A DNA stretch of 64,000 bases from Qipengyuania sediminis (GTDB lineage Bacteria > Pseudomonadota > Alphaproteobacteria > Sphingomonadales > Sphingomonadaceae), in contig NZ_CP037948.1 of assembly GCF_004358425.1 (NCBI RefSeq), positions 2,252,001-2,316,000 on the forward strand, in the 5' to 3' direction. Below, in pieces: positions 47,784 through 56,619 of this stretch. Every line of letters begins with the position of its first letter. Position 1 is the first letter of the stretch. The notes under the pieces were generated by a model. It searched no databases. It was not told where the DNA came from and saw nothing but the letters and a program-made list of their open reading frames with translations. A program made the position numbers and the translations under genes.

Positions 47784-48560
47784 ATGACCATCGCCGCGCT
47801 GCTCGAACCCATCACCGGCCGGGACGGGCCCATCACGCTCCCCGATGCAAAGGCCTGGCTGCAAGGCCGCACCCTCTATGGCGGTGCCTCGGCCCTCCTC
47901 GCCTATACCGCCGCGGTGCGCGCGCATCCGGGCCTTCCCCCCTTGCGCGCCGCGCAGATCGCTTTCGCGGGGCCAGTAGGCGCCCAGTTCGCGGTCCGCG
48001 TGACCGTGCTGCGCGCCGGACGCAATGTAACGCAGATGCGGAGCGAGCTCGTCGTGGATGACGCCGTCTGCCTCGCCGCGACTTTCGTCTTCGGCACGGC
48101 GCGCGAGCCCAATGCGCTCCACCCGGCGCCGGCGTGCGAACCCTGGCCGGGCGCGCCGGAGGAGCGCGAGGCACTGCCTTCGCCCGAAGCCCTGCATTTC
48201 ATCGCCAATTTCGAGCTCCGCCGCGCGCAGGACGAGAGCGGCAAGGGCGCGCCGCTGGTGCGCCGTTGGCTGCGGTTGAAGGACGAAAACGGGCTCGATC
48301 CCGTCAGCCGGCTGCTCCTGATCGGCGATACGCTTCCGCCGGGCTCGATGCGCGCGATGCGGCGGCCGGGGCCGCTGTCCTCGATCAATTGGAGCCTTAA
48401 CATCCTCGACCCCGAGGCGGAGACGCGCGACGGCTGGTGGCTCGCCGAAAGCGCCAGCGACCATGCCGATCACGGCTATTCGAGCGAGCGATTGCGGTTG
48501 TGGGACGCGGACGGGCGGCTGGTGATGGTAGGGATGCAGGCCGCGGCGCTATTCGGGTGA
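47784..48560 (+). CDS. Acyl-CoA thioesterase-like double-hotdog protein
   Basis: 258 residues from the ATG at 47784; the frame open further left passes through the tRNA and is not coding. LYGGASALLAYTAAVRAHPG and the second-half SINWSLNILDPE, DGWWLAESASDHADHGYSSE fit the two hotdog halves of TesB-like thioesterases. It would hydrolyse acyl-CoA. It is the first core gene right of tRNA-Cys. Confidence 0.8.
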   Translation: MTIAALLEPITGRDGPITLPDAKAWLQGRTLYGGASALLAYTAAVRAHPGLPPLRAAQIAFAGPVGAQFAVRVTVLRAGRNVTQMRSELVVDDAVCLAATFVFGTAREPNALHPAPACEPWPGAPEEREALPSPEALHFIANFELRRAQDESGKGAPLVRRWLRLKDENGLDPVSRLLLIGDTLPPGSMRAMRRPGPLSSINWSLNILDPEAETRDGWWLAESASDHADHGYSSERLRLWDADGRLVMVGMQAAALFG

Positions 48561-48582
48561 ATGGGCGGGGGTTGCGCCTGAC

Positions 48583-48654
48583 CCTTCGACAGGCTCAGGG
48601 CGAGCGGATCACGTTCCTTCCCGCAAGACCCGTTTGTCCCGAGCCTGCCGAAGG
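48583..48654. repeat. Inverted dispersed repeat between convergent genes
   Basis: CCTTCGACAGGCTCAGGG (48583-48600) and CCCGAGCCTGCCGAAGG (48638-48654) are near-complementary and can form a hairpin. This sequence type is common between genes in sphingomonads; here it may also end transcription of both neighbours. Confidence 0.75.
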
Positions 48655-48663
48655 ACGCTTCGC

Positions 48664-49461
48664 TTAGCTGTCAACAAACACCGGGGCGCGTTTGGCCATC
48701 CCCGCCATTACCGCCTCGACCTGGTTGGGCCGGCTGATGACGCCCGCCTGCTCGCGGCTTTCGGCAAGGAGGATCGCGTCTTCGCCCTCCTCCTCCATCA
48801 CCGCAAAGAGACGCTTCGCGGCGCGCACCGCCTCGGGGTTGCGGTTTGCGATCTCGGCAGCCAGCGCGTGGGCCCGGCCGAGCGGGTCCGCCTCGACGAA
48901 GGTGGCGAGGCCGAGGCTCTCTGCCTCCAGCCCCGTGAACTCGCGGTTGGTGTAGACCAGTTCGCGCAGCACATCGCCACGTACCAGGCCCCGCCACAGC
49001 GCATAGCCGCCCATGTCCGGCACCAGCCCCCAGCGCATCTCCATGATCGCCAGCCGCGTCTCCGGGTGGACCACGCGAATGTCTGCCCCGCTGGCGATCT
49101 GAAGGCCCCCGCCGAAGCACACGCCCTGCACTGCCGCGATCACCGGCACCGGGCATTTCCGCCAGGTCATGGCGACTTCCTGATAGCGGTTGGCGTTGCC
49201 GTGGGTCCGCTCGGTGATCGGCGCGCCCGTTCCGGAGCCTACGTTGGCGAAGCTGGCGGTGTCGAGCCCCGCGCAGAAGGCGCGGCCCGCCCCGGTAAGG
49301 ACTACGGCCCGCAGGCCCGCCATGGTCCGCAGCTCCTCACCCACCGCGATGATCGCCTCGAACATCGCAGTGTCGAGCGCATTCATCTTGTCGGGGCGGT
49401 TGAGCGTCACCAGCGCAACCCCGTTCTCGCCCAGCTCGCAGGTGACCCGCTCTTCGCTCAT
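48664..49461 (-). CDS. Enoyl-CoA hydratase/isomerase family protein
   Basis: 265 residues, crotonase fold. The oxyanion-hole parts are GRAFCAGLDTASF (~60-72) and GVCFGGGLQIASGADIRVV (~113-131). The catalytic region (MRWGLVPDMGGYALWRGLVR) has Asp in place of one of the usual Glu residues, so the reaction may be isomerase- or hydrolase-like rather than a standard hydratase. It is 11 bases after the aminotransferase gene in the same direction. Confidence 0.88.
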   Translation of the reverse strand: MSEERVTCELGENGVALVTLNRPDKMNALDTAMFEAIIAVGEELRTMAGLRAVVLTGAGRAFCAGLDTASFANVGSGTGAPITERTHGNANRYQEVAMTWRKCPVPVIAAVQGVCFGGGLQIASGADIRVVHPETRLAIMEMRWGLVPDMGGYALWRGLVRGDVLRELVYTNREFTGLEAESLGLATFVEADPLGRAHALAAEIANRNPEAVRAAKRLFAVMEEEGEDAILLAESREQAGVISRPNQVEAVMAGMAKRAPVFVDS

Positions 49462-49472
49462 CGCTCGTCTCC

Positions 49473-50684
49473 TCAGCCCGCCCGCTGACCGGCGGGGGTG
49501 TTGACGCCCATGTCCTGAAACCAGCGGCGGATATTGCGCGCGGCCTGGCGCAGGCGCTGCTCGTTCTCGACCAGCGCGATGCGCACGAAGCCCTCGCCAT
49601 CCTCGCCATAGCCGACGCCCGGCGCCACCGCGACATCGGCATGGGCGAGCATCTGCTTGGAGAATTCGAGGCTACCCATGTGGCGGAGCGCCGGCGGCAA
49701 GGGAGCCCAGGCGAACATGCTGGCGGCAGGCGGCGGGATCTCCCAGCCGGCGCGGCCGAAGGCTTCCACCAGGACGTCGCGCCGCTTGTGATAGAGGCGG
49801 CGGTTCGCCTCGACGATATCCTGCGGCCCGTTGAGCGCGGCGCAGGCCGCCGCCTGGATCGGCGTGAAGGCACCGTAATCGAGATAGCTCTTCACTCGCG
49901 TCATCGCCGCCACGAGATCGCGGCTACCCACCGCAAAGCCGATCCGCCACCCCGCCATGGAGAAGGTCTTGGAGAGCGAGGTGAACTCGATCGCCACCTC
50001 CTTGGCCCCCGGTACCTGGAGGATCGAAGGGGTCGGATTGCCATCGTAATAGAGCTCTGAATAGGCGAGGTCGGAGATTACCCAGACGCTGTTGGCCTTC
50101 GCCCAGGCAACCAGCCGCTCGTAGAAGGCCAGATCGACCGTCTCGGCTGTCGGATTGCCAGGGTAGTTGACCACCAGCACGCTCGGCCTCGGGACTGTGA
50201 AGGCCAAGGCGCGGTCGAGCGCGGTGAAATAGGCCTCCCCTGGGGTCGTTGGCACGCTGCGGATCGTGGCGCCTGCCAGGATGAAGCCGAAGGTATGGAT
50301 CGGGTAGCTGGGATTGGGCGCCAGCACCACGTCGCCCGGCGCGGTGATCGCGGTGGCGAGGCTGGCGAGCCCTTCCTTCGAACCCATGGTAACAACCACC
50401 TCTGTCTCCGGATCGGCCTCCACCCCGAAGCGGCGCGCGTAATAACTCGCCTGCGCGCGGCGGAGGCCCGGGATGCCCTTGGACTGCGAATAGCCATGCG
50501 CGTTCGGCTGACGCGCGACCTCCACCAGCTTGTCGATGACATGCGGCGGCGGGGGCAGGTCGGGATTGCCCATGCCGAGATCGATGATGTCGCGCCCTGA
50601 TCGCCGCGCTGCATGGCGCAGCGCGTTCACCTCCGCGATGACATAGGGCGGCAGGCGCTTCATGCGGTAGAATTCGGCGTCCAT
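49473..50684 (-). CDS. Class I/II aminotransferase (AlaC-like)
   Basis: 403 residues, PLP fold type I. IDLGMGNPDLPPPPHV at the start, NYPGNPTAE (substrate Asn), SDLAYSELYYDG, and the PLP lysine in SLSKTFSMAGWRIGFAVG (~240). This pattern matches AlaC, which makes alanine from pyruvate and glutamate. It may instead be a LL-DAP-like or methionine transaminase. It is divergent from phaC. Confidence 0.88.
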   Translation of the reverse strand: MDAEFYRMKRLPPYVIAEVNALRHAARRSGRDIIDLGMGNPDLPPPPHVIDKLVEVARQPNAHGYSQSKGIPGLRRAQASYYARRFGVEADPETEVVVTMGSKEGLASLATAITAPGDVVLAPNPSYPIHTFGFILAGATIRSVPTTPGEAYFTALDRALAFTVPRPSVLVVNYPGNPTAETVDLAFYERLVAWAKANSVWVISDLAYSELYYDGNPTPSILQVPGAKEVAIEFTSLSKTFSMAGWRIGFAVGSRDLVAAMTRVKSYLDYGAFTPIQAAACAALNGPQDIVEANRRLYHKRRDVLVEAFGRAGWEIPPPAASMFAWAPLPPALRHMGSLEFSKQMLAHADVAVAPGVGYGEDGEGFVRIALVENEQRLRQAARNIRRWFQDMGVNTPAGQRAG

Positions 50685-50796
50685 CGCGCGAAATCATGCG
50701 CCATCGCGTGCGCCCACGCAATCTCGGGCGGGTGCTTATGGGCGACGGATGCGTTACCGTAGAGATGGGAATCGCCCCAGCAGGAACCAGCCAGCC

Positions 50797-52611
50797 ATGA
50801 CCGGTGACGAGACCAGCCCCGATCCCTTCACCAACCTCTACGAAGCGCCCGCCAAGCTGATGCAGGCGATGCTCGCGCCCGCGGAGCTCGCGCGCTGGGC
50901 GGATGTCGCCACCCGGCTACAGGCGCTGTGGATGAAGATCATGGCCGAGCAGGCGGAGAAGCCCGAAACCTCGGCCGCTTTCTTCGAACCCGCCCGCTGG
51001 ATGCAGTTTGCCCAAGGCTGGTACAAGCAGATGCCGCTCGCCGAGCCGGCATGGCAGAAGGCGCTGTGGGACGAAAGCTTTGCCCTGTGGCAGAGCGTGC
51101 TCGCGGGCTACTCGGGCGGCACGGGGGCGCCGCAGCTGCCACGCGAGGACAAGCGCTTCGCCGATGAGCGTTGGCGGTCGCACCCGGCCTTCGCGCTGAT
51201 CCACCAGACCTATCTGCTGCTCGCCGAACGGGCCGCGCAGATGGTGGACGAGATCGAGGGCCTGCCAGAGGACCAGCGCGACAAGCTGCGGTTCGCAACC
51301 AAGGCCATCGGAGAGGCGGCGAGCCCGGCTAACATTCCCTTCCTCAACCCCATTGTCATCGAACGCACGCTCGAGACCCGGGGGGAGAACCTCGTCAAGG
51401 GGATGGAGCATCTGCTCGCCGATCTCAAACGCGGCCAATTGACCCATGCCGACGGCTCGGGCTTCGTGCTGGGTGAGACCATTGCCTCCACCCCCGGCAA
51501 GGTGATCCACGAAACCCCGCTCTACCAGCTCATCCAGTACACCCCGACGACCGAGCGGGTGCTCGAGGTGCCGCTCATCATCTTCCCACCCTGGATCAAC
51601 CGCTTCTACATTCTCGACCTCAATCCCAAGAAGAGCTTCGTGCGCTGGGCGGTGGAACAGGGCGTCACCGTCTTCATGGTGAGCTGGAAGTCGGCCGATG
51701 CGAGCATGAAGGACATCGTTTGGGACGATTACGTCGGCGCGCAGATCGAGGCGATCGACCATGTTCGCGATAGGCTCGGCGTGCCTGCCGTCCATGCCAT
51801 CGGCTATTGCGTCGCCGGCACCACGCTCGCGGCGACGCTGGCGGTGATGGCGCGGCGGGGGGAGGCGGATAAGGTCCGAAGCGCCACCTTCTTCACCGCG
51901 CAGGTCGATTTCGCGGATGCGGGCGATCTCCTCCACTTCATCGACGAGCAGCAGTTCGCCGCGATCGAAGCGCTCAGCCCCGATGGCTATCTCGACGGGC
52001 GCTATATGGCCGCGACCTTCAACATGCTTCGCGGCACCGATCTCATCTGGAACTACGTCCAGAACAACTACCTGCTGGGGGAGGAATATCCCGCTTTCGA
52101 TCTCCTCCACTGGAACGGCGATACGACCAATCTGCCGAGCAAGTGGCACCTGGCTTACCTGCGCGACCTTTACCGCGACAATCGGCTTGTCGAGCCCGAC
52201 GCGCTGACGGTGGCCGGCACGCCCGTCGATCTGTCGCGCGTCGAGGTGCCGATCTTCGTCCAGGCCGGAAAGGAGGACCACATCGCGCCGGCGAAGAGCG
52301 TGTGGCGGCTGACGCATCATTTTCGTGGGCCCATCGAGTTCGTGCTCGCGGGATCGGGCCATATCGCGGGCGTCGTGAACCCGCCTGAAGCGCAAAAATA
52401 CCAGTATTGGACAAACGACGCGAAGGTTGAGACGCTGGACGAGTTCATCGCCGGGGCAACCGAGCACAAGGGCAGCTGGTGGCCGCACTGGATCGCCTGG
52501 CTGAAGGCGCGGGGGGACGAGACGGTGCCGGCCAAGGGCAAGCGTAAACCCGGCGGCAAGAAGGACCGCGTGATCGAAGATGCACCGGGCCGATACGTCA
52601 AGACCGCCTGA
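50797..52611 (+). CDS. phaC: Class I poly(3-hydroxyalkanoate) synthase
   Basis: 604 residues from the ATG at 50797. The N-terminal domain has FLNPIVIERTLETRGENLVK. The lipase-like box is AIGYCVAGTT with catalytic Cys near residue 337, where most class I enzymes have GxCxGG, so a Gly is replaced by Ala. VPIFVQAGKEDHIAP and GSGHIAGVVNPPE hold the Asp and His of the triad. A Lys-rich tail closes it. It polymerises hydroxyacyl-CoA; the phasin gene follows. Confidence 0.95.
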   Translation: MTGDETSPDPFTNLYEAPAKLMQAMLAPAELARWADVATRLQALWMKIMAEQAEKPETSAAFFEPARWMQFAQGWYKQMPLAEPAWQKALWDESFALWQSVLAGYSGGTGAPQLPREDKRFADERWRSHPAFALIHQTYLLLAERAAQMVDEIEGLPEDQRDKLRFATKAIGEAASPANIPFLNPIVIERTLETRGENLVKGMEHLLADLKRGQLTHADGSGFVLGETIASTPGKVIHETPLYQLIQYTPTTERVLEVPLIIFPPWINRFYILDLNPKKSFVRWAVEQGVTVFMVSWKSADASMKDIVWDDYVGAQIEAIDHVRDRLGVPAVHAIGYCVAGTTLAATLAVMARRGEADKVRSATFFTAQVDFADAGDLLHFIDEQQFAAIEALSPDGYLDGRYMAATFNMLRGTDLIWNYVQNNYLLGEEYPAFDLLHWNGDTTNLPSKWHLAYLRDLYRDNRLVEPDALTVAGTPVDLSRVEVPIFVQAGKEDHIAPAKSVWRLTHHFRGPIEFVLAGSGHIAGVVNPPEAQKYQYWTNDAKVETLDEFIAGATEHKGSWWPHWIAWLKARGDETVPAKGKRKPGGKKDRVIEDAPGRYVKTA

Positions 52612-52620
52612 TCCGCCTCT

Positions 52621-52670
52621 TTGTGCAATGCACAATAATACTTGAAATCATGTTGCAGTGCACTATATAA
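52621..52670 (+). promoter_or_regulatory. Phasin promoter with two TGCA dyads (PhaR-like sites)
   Basis: A perfect dyad TTGTGCA-A-TGCACAA (52621-52635) and a looser one, TGTTGCAGTGCACTA (52651-52665). The second lies between a possible -35 TTGAAA (52642-52647) and -10 TATATA (52664-52669), 16 bases apart. Repressors of PHA storage (PhaR) bind TGC/GCA-type dyads before phasin genes in alphaproteobacteria; PhaR as the binder is inferred. Confidence 0.6.
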
Positions 52671-52697
52671 CCCCTCGTCAGAACGACGAGGTCAGTA

Positions 52698-53333
52698 ATG
52701 TCGGATACGCTTCAAGGGTTGCCGAGGGGCCGCCGCGCCAAGGCTGGCAAGGCGCTCGCTCCCAAGGCCGCGTTGCTCGCCGGCGTCGCGCAGGACGTCG
52801 AAGCCGCGGCGATTGCCAGCGAACTTCACACCGACGGCCCGGCCGCCGAGGCCGCCCCCGCAATCGCTCAATCCATTAAGGAAACCACCATGGAAACCAT
52901 GAACACCACCGAGAACGCCGCCGGCACCGCCACCGGAATGGGCGCCGACATGCAGTCGCGCGCGAAGGCGGCCTTTGATAAGACCGCGGAGATGACCGCC
53001 GACCTCACCGCCTTCCACAAGGGCAATGTCGAGGCGCTGGTCGAAGCGGGCAAGGTGCTCGCGACCAACCTGCAGGACCTCGGCCGCAGCGCGCTGGAGG
53101 ATGCCAGGTCCGCCGCCGAGACCGCGACCGCCGACGTGAAGGCGATGGCCGCCGTCAAGTCGCCGACCGAGCTGTTCCAGCTCCAGGGCGAGATCATGCG
53201 TCGCAATGTCGATGCCATGGTCGCCCGCACCTCGCACAATGCCGAGGCGATGATGAAGCTTGCGAACGACATCTTCGCGCCGCTTTCGACCCGCGCCAGC
53301 GTGGCGATGGAACGCTTCAACAAGGCTGCCTAA
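52698..53333 (+). CDS. Phasin (PHA granule protein)
   Basis: 211 residues. From ~80 on it is amphipathic helix rich in Ala (AKAAFDKTAEMTADLTAFHK, then SPTELFQLQGEIMRRNVDAM), the phasin_2 pattern. The first 64 residues are Lys/Ala-rich (RGRRAKAGKALAPKAALL) and precede a second good start: AAGGA seven bases before the ATG at 52890. Two forms, with and without this basic head, are possible. It coats PHA granules made by PhaC upstream. Confidence 0.88.
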   Translation: MSDTLQGLPRGRRAKAGKALAPKAALLAGVAQDVEAAAIASELHTDGPAAEAAPAIAQSIKETTMETMNTTENAAGTATGMGADMQSRAKAAFDKTAEMTADLTAFHKGNVEALVEAGKVLATNLQDLGRSALEDARSAAETATADVKAMAAVKSPTELFQLQGEIMRRNVDAMVARTSHNAEAMMKLANDIFAPLSTRASVAMERFNKAA

Positions 53334-53486
53334 GCGCCCTTGCTTGACCCCTTGCGCGGGCCGGGCTGCCATGGAGGCGGTCCGGCCCGTTTGCTTGTGA
53401 CGCCGCCTTGCGCTGGCGCGGGGCCTTGGGATAGTGGCGAGCCTATGCTTCTCTCCCCCCGCTCGTCCTCGCTTCCCGTGCGCGCC

Positions 53487-53816
53487 ATGGTGGACGAGCC
53501 GCAGGACGGCGATCCCGGCGGCCCGCAGATCGGCGTCGCGACCAAAACTCGCGCCAAGCCGAAGAAGCCCAGCCAGTACAAGGTCCTGCTGCTGAACGAT
53601 GACTACACCCCGATGGAATTCGTGGTGATGGTGTTGAAGCGATTCTTCCGCATGGATCTGGAACAGGCCACCCGGGTCATGCTCCACGTCCACCAGCGCG
53701 GCGTCGGCGTTTGCGGCATCTTCCCCTACGAGGTCGCCGAGACCAAGGTGAACCAGGTGATGGACTTCGCCAAAGCGAACCAGCATCCCCTGCAGTGCAC
53801 GCTCGAGAAGGCTTAG
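53487..53816 (+). CDS. clpS: ClpS adaptor for ClpAP
   Basis: 109 residues from the ATG at 53487 (another ATG at 53445 would add 14 residues). [20 protein letters not shown], the hydrophobic pocket for N-degrons, and [24 protein letters not shown] are complete. ClpS delivers N-end-rule substrates to ClpAP. clpA is not in the window. Confidence 0.93.
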   Translation: MVDEPQDGDPGGPQIGVATKTRAKPKKPSQYKVLLLNDDYTPMEFVVMVLKRFFRMDLEQATRVMLHVHQRGVGVCGIFPYEVAETKVNQVMDFAKANQHPLQCTLEKA

Positions 53817-54145
53817 AAAACCTGTCGTTCTATCGTCGGCCCGGACCGGTTCCGGGCCATGGCTGTCTCCCAGCGCAACGCCCGATAAGGAGTCATCACC
53901 AAAATGAAACCTAGCCCCCGGATCAAGCCTGGGGCGACGCTGGAAAGGCGCGCGGCCGGTAATTGGCTCGCCAAGGATTTGCTTTCGCCCAACGCGTTGG
54001 GAAAGGGGGCCACACGAAGTGTAGTGGAGGGGTCGCGAGCCCCGCGCAGTTACCCTCCACCATGCTGCACGGGCGCCTGCAGAAGTCTTACTTTTTGGAG
54101 AACCCTTAGGGGCCCCCCCATCGCCGTCGATGGGGAGGATCGGTG
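53817..54145. other. Intergenic stretch downstream of clpS
   Basis: No gene. It holds the repeat at 53916-53934 and a perfect palindrome CCCAACGCGTTGGG (53988-54001). Nothing else is supported. Confidence 0.5.
53916..53934 (+). repeat. Short dispersed palindromic repeat, copy 1
   Basis: CCCCGGATCAAGCCTGGGG. The reverse complement of 60846-60864 differs only in the inner two to three bases. It belongs to a CCCCGGATCAAG-type repeat often seen between sphingomonad genes. Confidence 0.6.
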
Positions 54146-55255
54146 TCAAACGGCCTCGCGTTCCATCGCCGGATAATCGATATATCCCACCTCGCCCGGG
54201 AAGTACCAGGTGGCGGGGACATTGACGTTCTCGGCCCAGTCCGCGCCCACCCGGATACGCTCGGCCAGGTCGGGATTGGAGATATAGGGCCGCCCGAAGC
54301 TCACCGCGTCGCAGCGGCCCTCGCTGATCGCGCGTTCCGCCCCCGCCGCCGTGTAGTCCGAATTAAGCACCAGCGCGCCGGAATAGAGCGAGCGGATCAG
54401 GGCGCTTTGCTTGGGCACATCGGTGCGGCCGAAAGTCCCCTCCGGCCCCGGCTCGCGCAGTTCGACGAAGGCGAGGCCGAGCTCTTCGCAAACCCGTGCC
54501 GCCGCGCCGAAGGTGGTGGCGGGATCGCTGTCGTCGCAGCCTTGCGTCTCGCCATTGGGGGAGAGTCTGACGCCCACCCGGTCCGCCCCCCAGACCCCGA
54601 CCAGCGCCTCCAGCACCTCGCGCAGAAACCGAACCCGGTTCTCCGCCGGTCCGCCGTAGCGGTCGGTGCGCAGATTGGTGCTGTCGCGCAGGAATTGGTC
54701 GACCAGATAGCCGTTGGCACCATGAAGCTGGACACCGTCGAAGCCCGCCGCCTTGGCGTTCTCGGCGGCGCGCGCGTAGTCGGCGACGACCCGCCCGACC
54801 TCCTCGGTCTCGAGCGCGCGCGCGGGCTGGTAGTCCTTGCGCCCCTCCATCGTATGGGCATGCCCCGGCGCGGTGGTGGCGCTGGCGCTGACCGGTGCTT
54901 CGCCATCCAGGAAGTCGGGATGGACCAGCCGGCCCATGTGCCAGAGCTGGAGCACGATTGCCCCGCCTTCCTCATGCACGGCGCGGGTGATGGGCTTCCA
55001 CCCCTCAACCTGTTCTTCGCTCCAGATGCCCGGCGCGGCAGGCCAGCCGAGACCCTCGACGCTGATCCCGGTCGCTTCCGAGATGATCAGCCCCGCGCCG
55101 GCGCGCTGCCGGTAATAGGTCGCCATCATGGCGTTCGGTACCGAACCGGGCTGCGTGGCGCGCCCGCGCGTAAGCGGGGCCATCCAGATGCGGTTGCGGG
55201 CATGGATCGCGCCCGCCTGGAGCGGCTGGAACAGATTGTCGTGCATGGGTGGCAA
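54146..55255 (-). CDS. Old Yellow Enzyme-type alkene reductase
   Basis: 369 residues. NRIWMAPLTRGRA (FMN), VLQLWHMGRLVHPDF, FDGVQLHGANGYLVDQFLRD with the conserved His/Asn pair, and TDRYGGPAENRVRFL follow the NemA/OYE pattern. It reduces activated C=C bonds (enones, nitro compounds) with NAD(P)H and FMN. It is divergent from the EamA gene. Confidence 0.92.
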   Translation of the reverse strand: MPPMHDNLFQPLQAGAIHARNRIWMAPLTRGRATQPGSVPNAMMATYYRQRAGAGLIISEATGISVEGLGWPAAPGIWSEEQVEGWKPITRAVHEEGGAIVLQLWHMGRLVHPDFLDGEAPVSASATTAPGHAHTMEGRKDYQPARALETEEVGRVVADYARAAENAKAAGFDGVQLHGANGYLVDQFLRDSTNLRTDRYGGPAENRVRFLREVLEALVGVWGADRVGVRLSPNGETQGCDDSDPATTFGAAARVCEELGLAFVELREPGPEGTFGRTDVPKQSALIRSLYSGALVLNSDYTAAGAERAISEGRCDAVSFGRPYISNPDLAERIRVGADWAENVNVPATWYFPGEVGYIDYPAMEREAV

Positions 55256-55301
55256 TATCCTTCGGGCTGGTTTCAGATCGCAACCGAGCTAGGGGCGGAG
55301 G

Positions 55302-56201
55302 ATGCAGACGGCAACCGCGCGCGCGGCGCAGAAAACCTATCCGGGGGGCGCGTGGCCCTTTGCCGCGCTCATCGGCGGTAACGCGGCGCTGGCGCTGGGG
55401 CCGTGGCTGGTCCGCCTGGCCGACACGGGGCCGGTCGCCGCCGGGTTCTGGCGCATGGCCCTGCCGCTGCCGCTGTTCGCCTGGCTCGCATGGCGGGAGA
55501 CCCGGGCGCGGGGCGCCCTGCCGGGGCGGGGCACGGTGTGGCTGCTGCTTGCGGCCGGCGCCTTCTTCGCGCTCGACCTTGCCAGCTGGCATCTCGGCAT
55601 CGAGTTGACGCGGCTCGGCAATGCGACGCTGTTCGGCAATTCGGGGAGCCTGATCCTGATGGTCTGGGGGCTGGTGGCGCTGCGGCGCGGGCCGAGCCGG
55701 ACCGAGATGCTCGCTATCGCCGCCGCGCTTGGCGGAGCGGCGATCCTGCTTGGCCGCAGCCTGGAGGTGAGCGCCGAGACACTGACGGGCGATCTCCTCT
55801 GCGTGCTGGCAGGCCTTTTCTACGTCCTCTACCTCCTCCCCGCCCAGCGTGCCCGCGAAACGCTCGGCCAGTGGAGCGTCCTCGCGCTGGTCTGTGCCAG
55901 CGCGGCGCCGGTGCTGCTCGTCTGCGCTTTGCTTTTGGGCGAGCCCGTCTGGCCCGGCGCGGCGGGCTGGACGCCGATCCTCGCGCTCGCGGTCGGCAGC
56001 CAGATCGTCGGGCAAGGGCTGCTCGTCTATGCCCTGCCGAGCTTCAGCCCGCTCGTCGTCGGCCTTTCGCTGCTGGTCCAGCCGGCCATCGCCTCGGTCG
56101 TGGGCTGGCTGGCCTTCGACGAATTGCTGGCGCCCGCCGACATGCTCGGCATGGCTCTTGTCGCCGCCGCCCTGGTGATCGCGCGGGCGGGGGCGCGGTG
56201 A
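55302..56201 (+). CDS. EamA/DMT-family transporter
   Basis: 299 residues, ten helices in two repeats: LVRLADTGPVAAGFWRMALP, LTRLGNATLFGNSGSLILMV, then ALPSFSPLVVGLSLLVQPAI in the second. Exports a small metabolite; substrate unknown. It follows 46 bases after the start of the divergent reductase gene. Confidence 0.85.
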   Translation: MQTATARAAQKTYPGGAWPFAALIGGNAALALGPWLVRLADTGPVAAGFWRMALPLPLFAWLAWRETRARGALPGRGTVWLLLAAGAFFALDLASWHLGIELTRLGNATLFGNSGSLILMVWGLVALRRGPSRTEMLAIAAALGGAAILLGRSLEVSAETLTGDLLCVLAGLFYVLYLLPAQRARETLGQWSVLALVCASAAPVLLVCALLLGEPVWPGAAGWTPILALAVGSQIVGQGLLVYALPSFSPLVVGLSLLVQPAIASVVGWLAFDELLAPADMLGMALVAAALVIARAGAR

Positions 56202-56227
56202 GACGGTTCTCCCACCCCCACACCCTT

Positions 56228-56595
56228 CGTCATTGCGAGCGAAGCGAAGCAATCCAGAGCGTCAGGCACAGATCTCCGCAAATAGATCCAGCCAGCGCGG
56301 ATTTGCCCCTTCGATCAATGCCAGCTTTTTCGAACGAGAGCCGCCCTTAAGTTGCTTTTCGCGCAGGATCGCGAACTTCATGGTCGCATGCAGCTCAAAC
56401 CACACAAGCATCTTGCATCCGTGCCGTTTGGTAAAGCCATCGATGATGCCGTCGCGATGTTGGGCGATACGTTGAGGCAGGTTGGAGGTAACGCCGATGT
56501 AAATCGTACCGTTGCGCTTGTTCGCGACCATGTACCCGGCGGGCTGAAAGTCCCGCTTCATCGCTCTGGATTGCCTCGCTTCGCAGGCAATGACG
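56228..56595. mobile_element. Candidate minimal element: GIY-YIG gene between 34-bp inverted repeats
   Basis: The left repeat 56228-56261 and the reverse complement of 56562-56595 match at 31 of 34 bases (shared start CGTCATTGC, shared end GCAATCCAGAGCG). The gene fills the space exactly: its stop begins one base inside the left repeat and its ATG one base inside the right repeat. There are no other genes. A related hairpin without a gene is at 59270-59315. Confidence 0.6.
56262..56561 (-). CDS. GIY-YIG nuclease domain protein
   Basis: 99 residues. GYMVANKRNGTIYIGVTSNL holds the GIY/YIG strands, RIAQHRDG gives the Arg/His, and ILREKQLKGGSRSKKLALIE the catalytic Glu. This is the compact single-domain form (UPF0213-like). 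It could nick or cut DNA. Its transcription and ribosome signals must lie within the flanking repeat, since the ATG touches it. Confidence 0.9.
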   Translation of the reverse strand: MKRDFQPAGYMVANKRNGTIYIGVTSNLPQRIAQHRDGIIDGFTKRHGCKMLVWFELHATMKFAILREKQLKGGSRSKKLALIEGANPRWLDLFAEICA

Positions 56596-56619
56596 AATTG
56601 AGGGAGTGATAATTCGAGG

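Noticed and set aside
50917-52635. 572-codon minus-strand frame inside phaC
   Set aside because: It is antisense to a complete PHA synthase with its catalytic triad.
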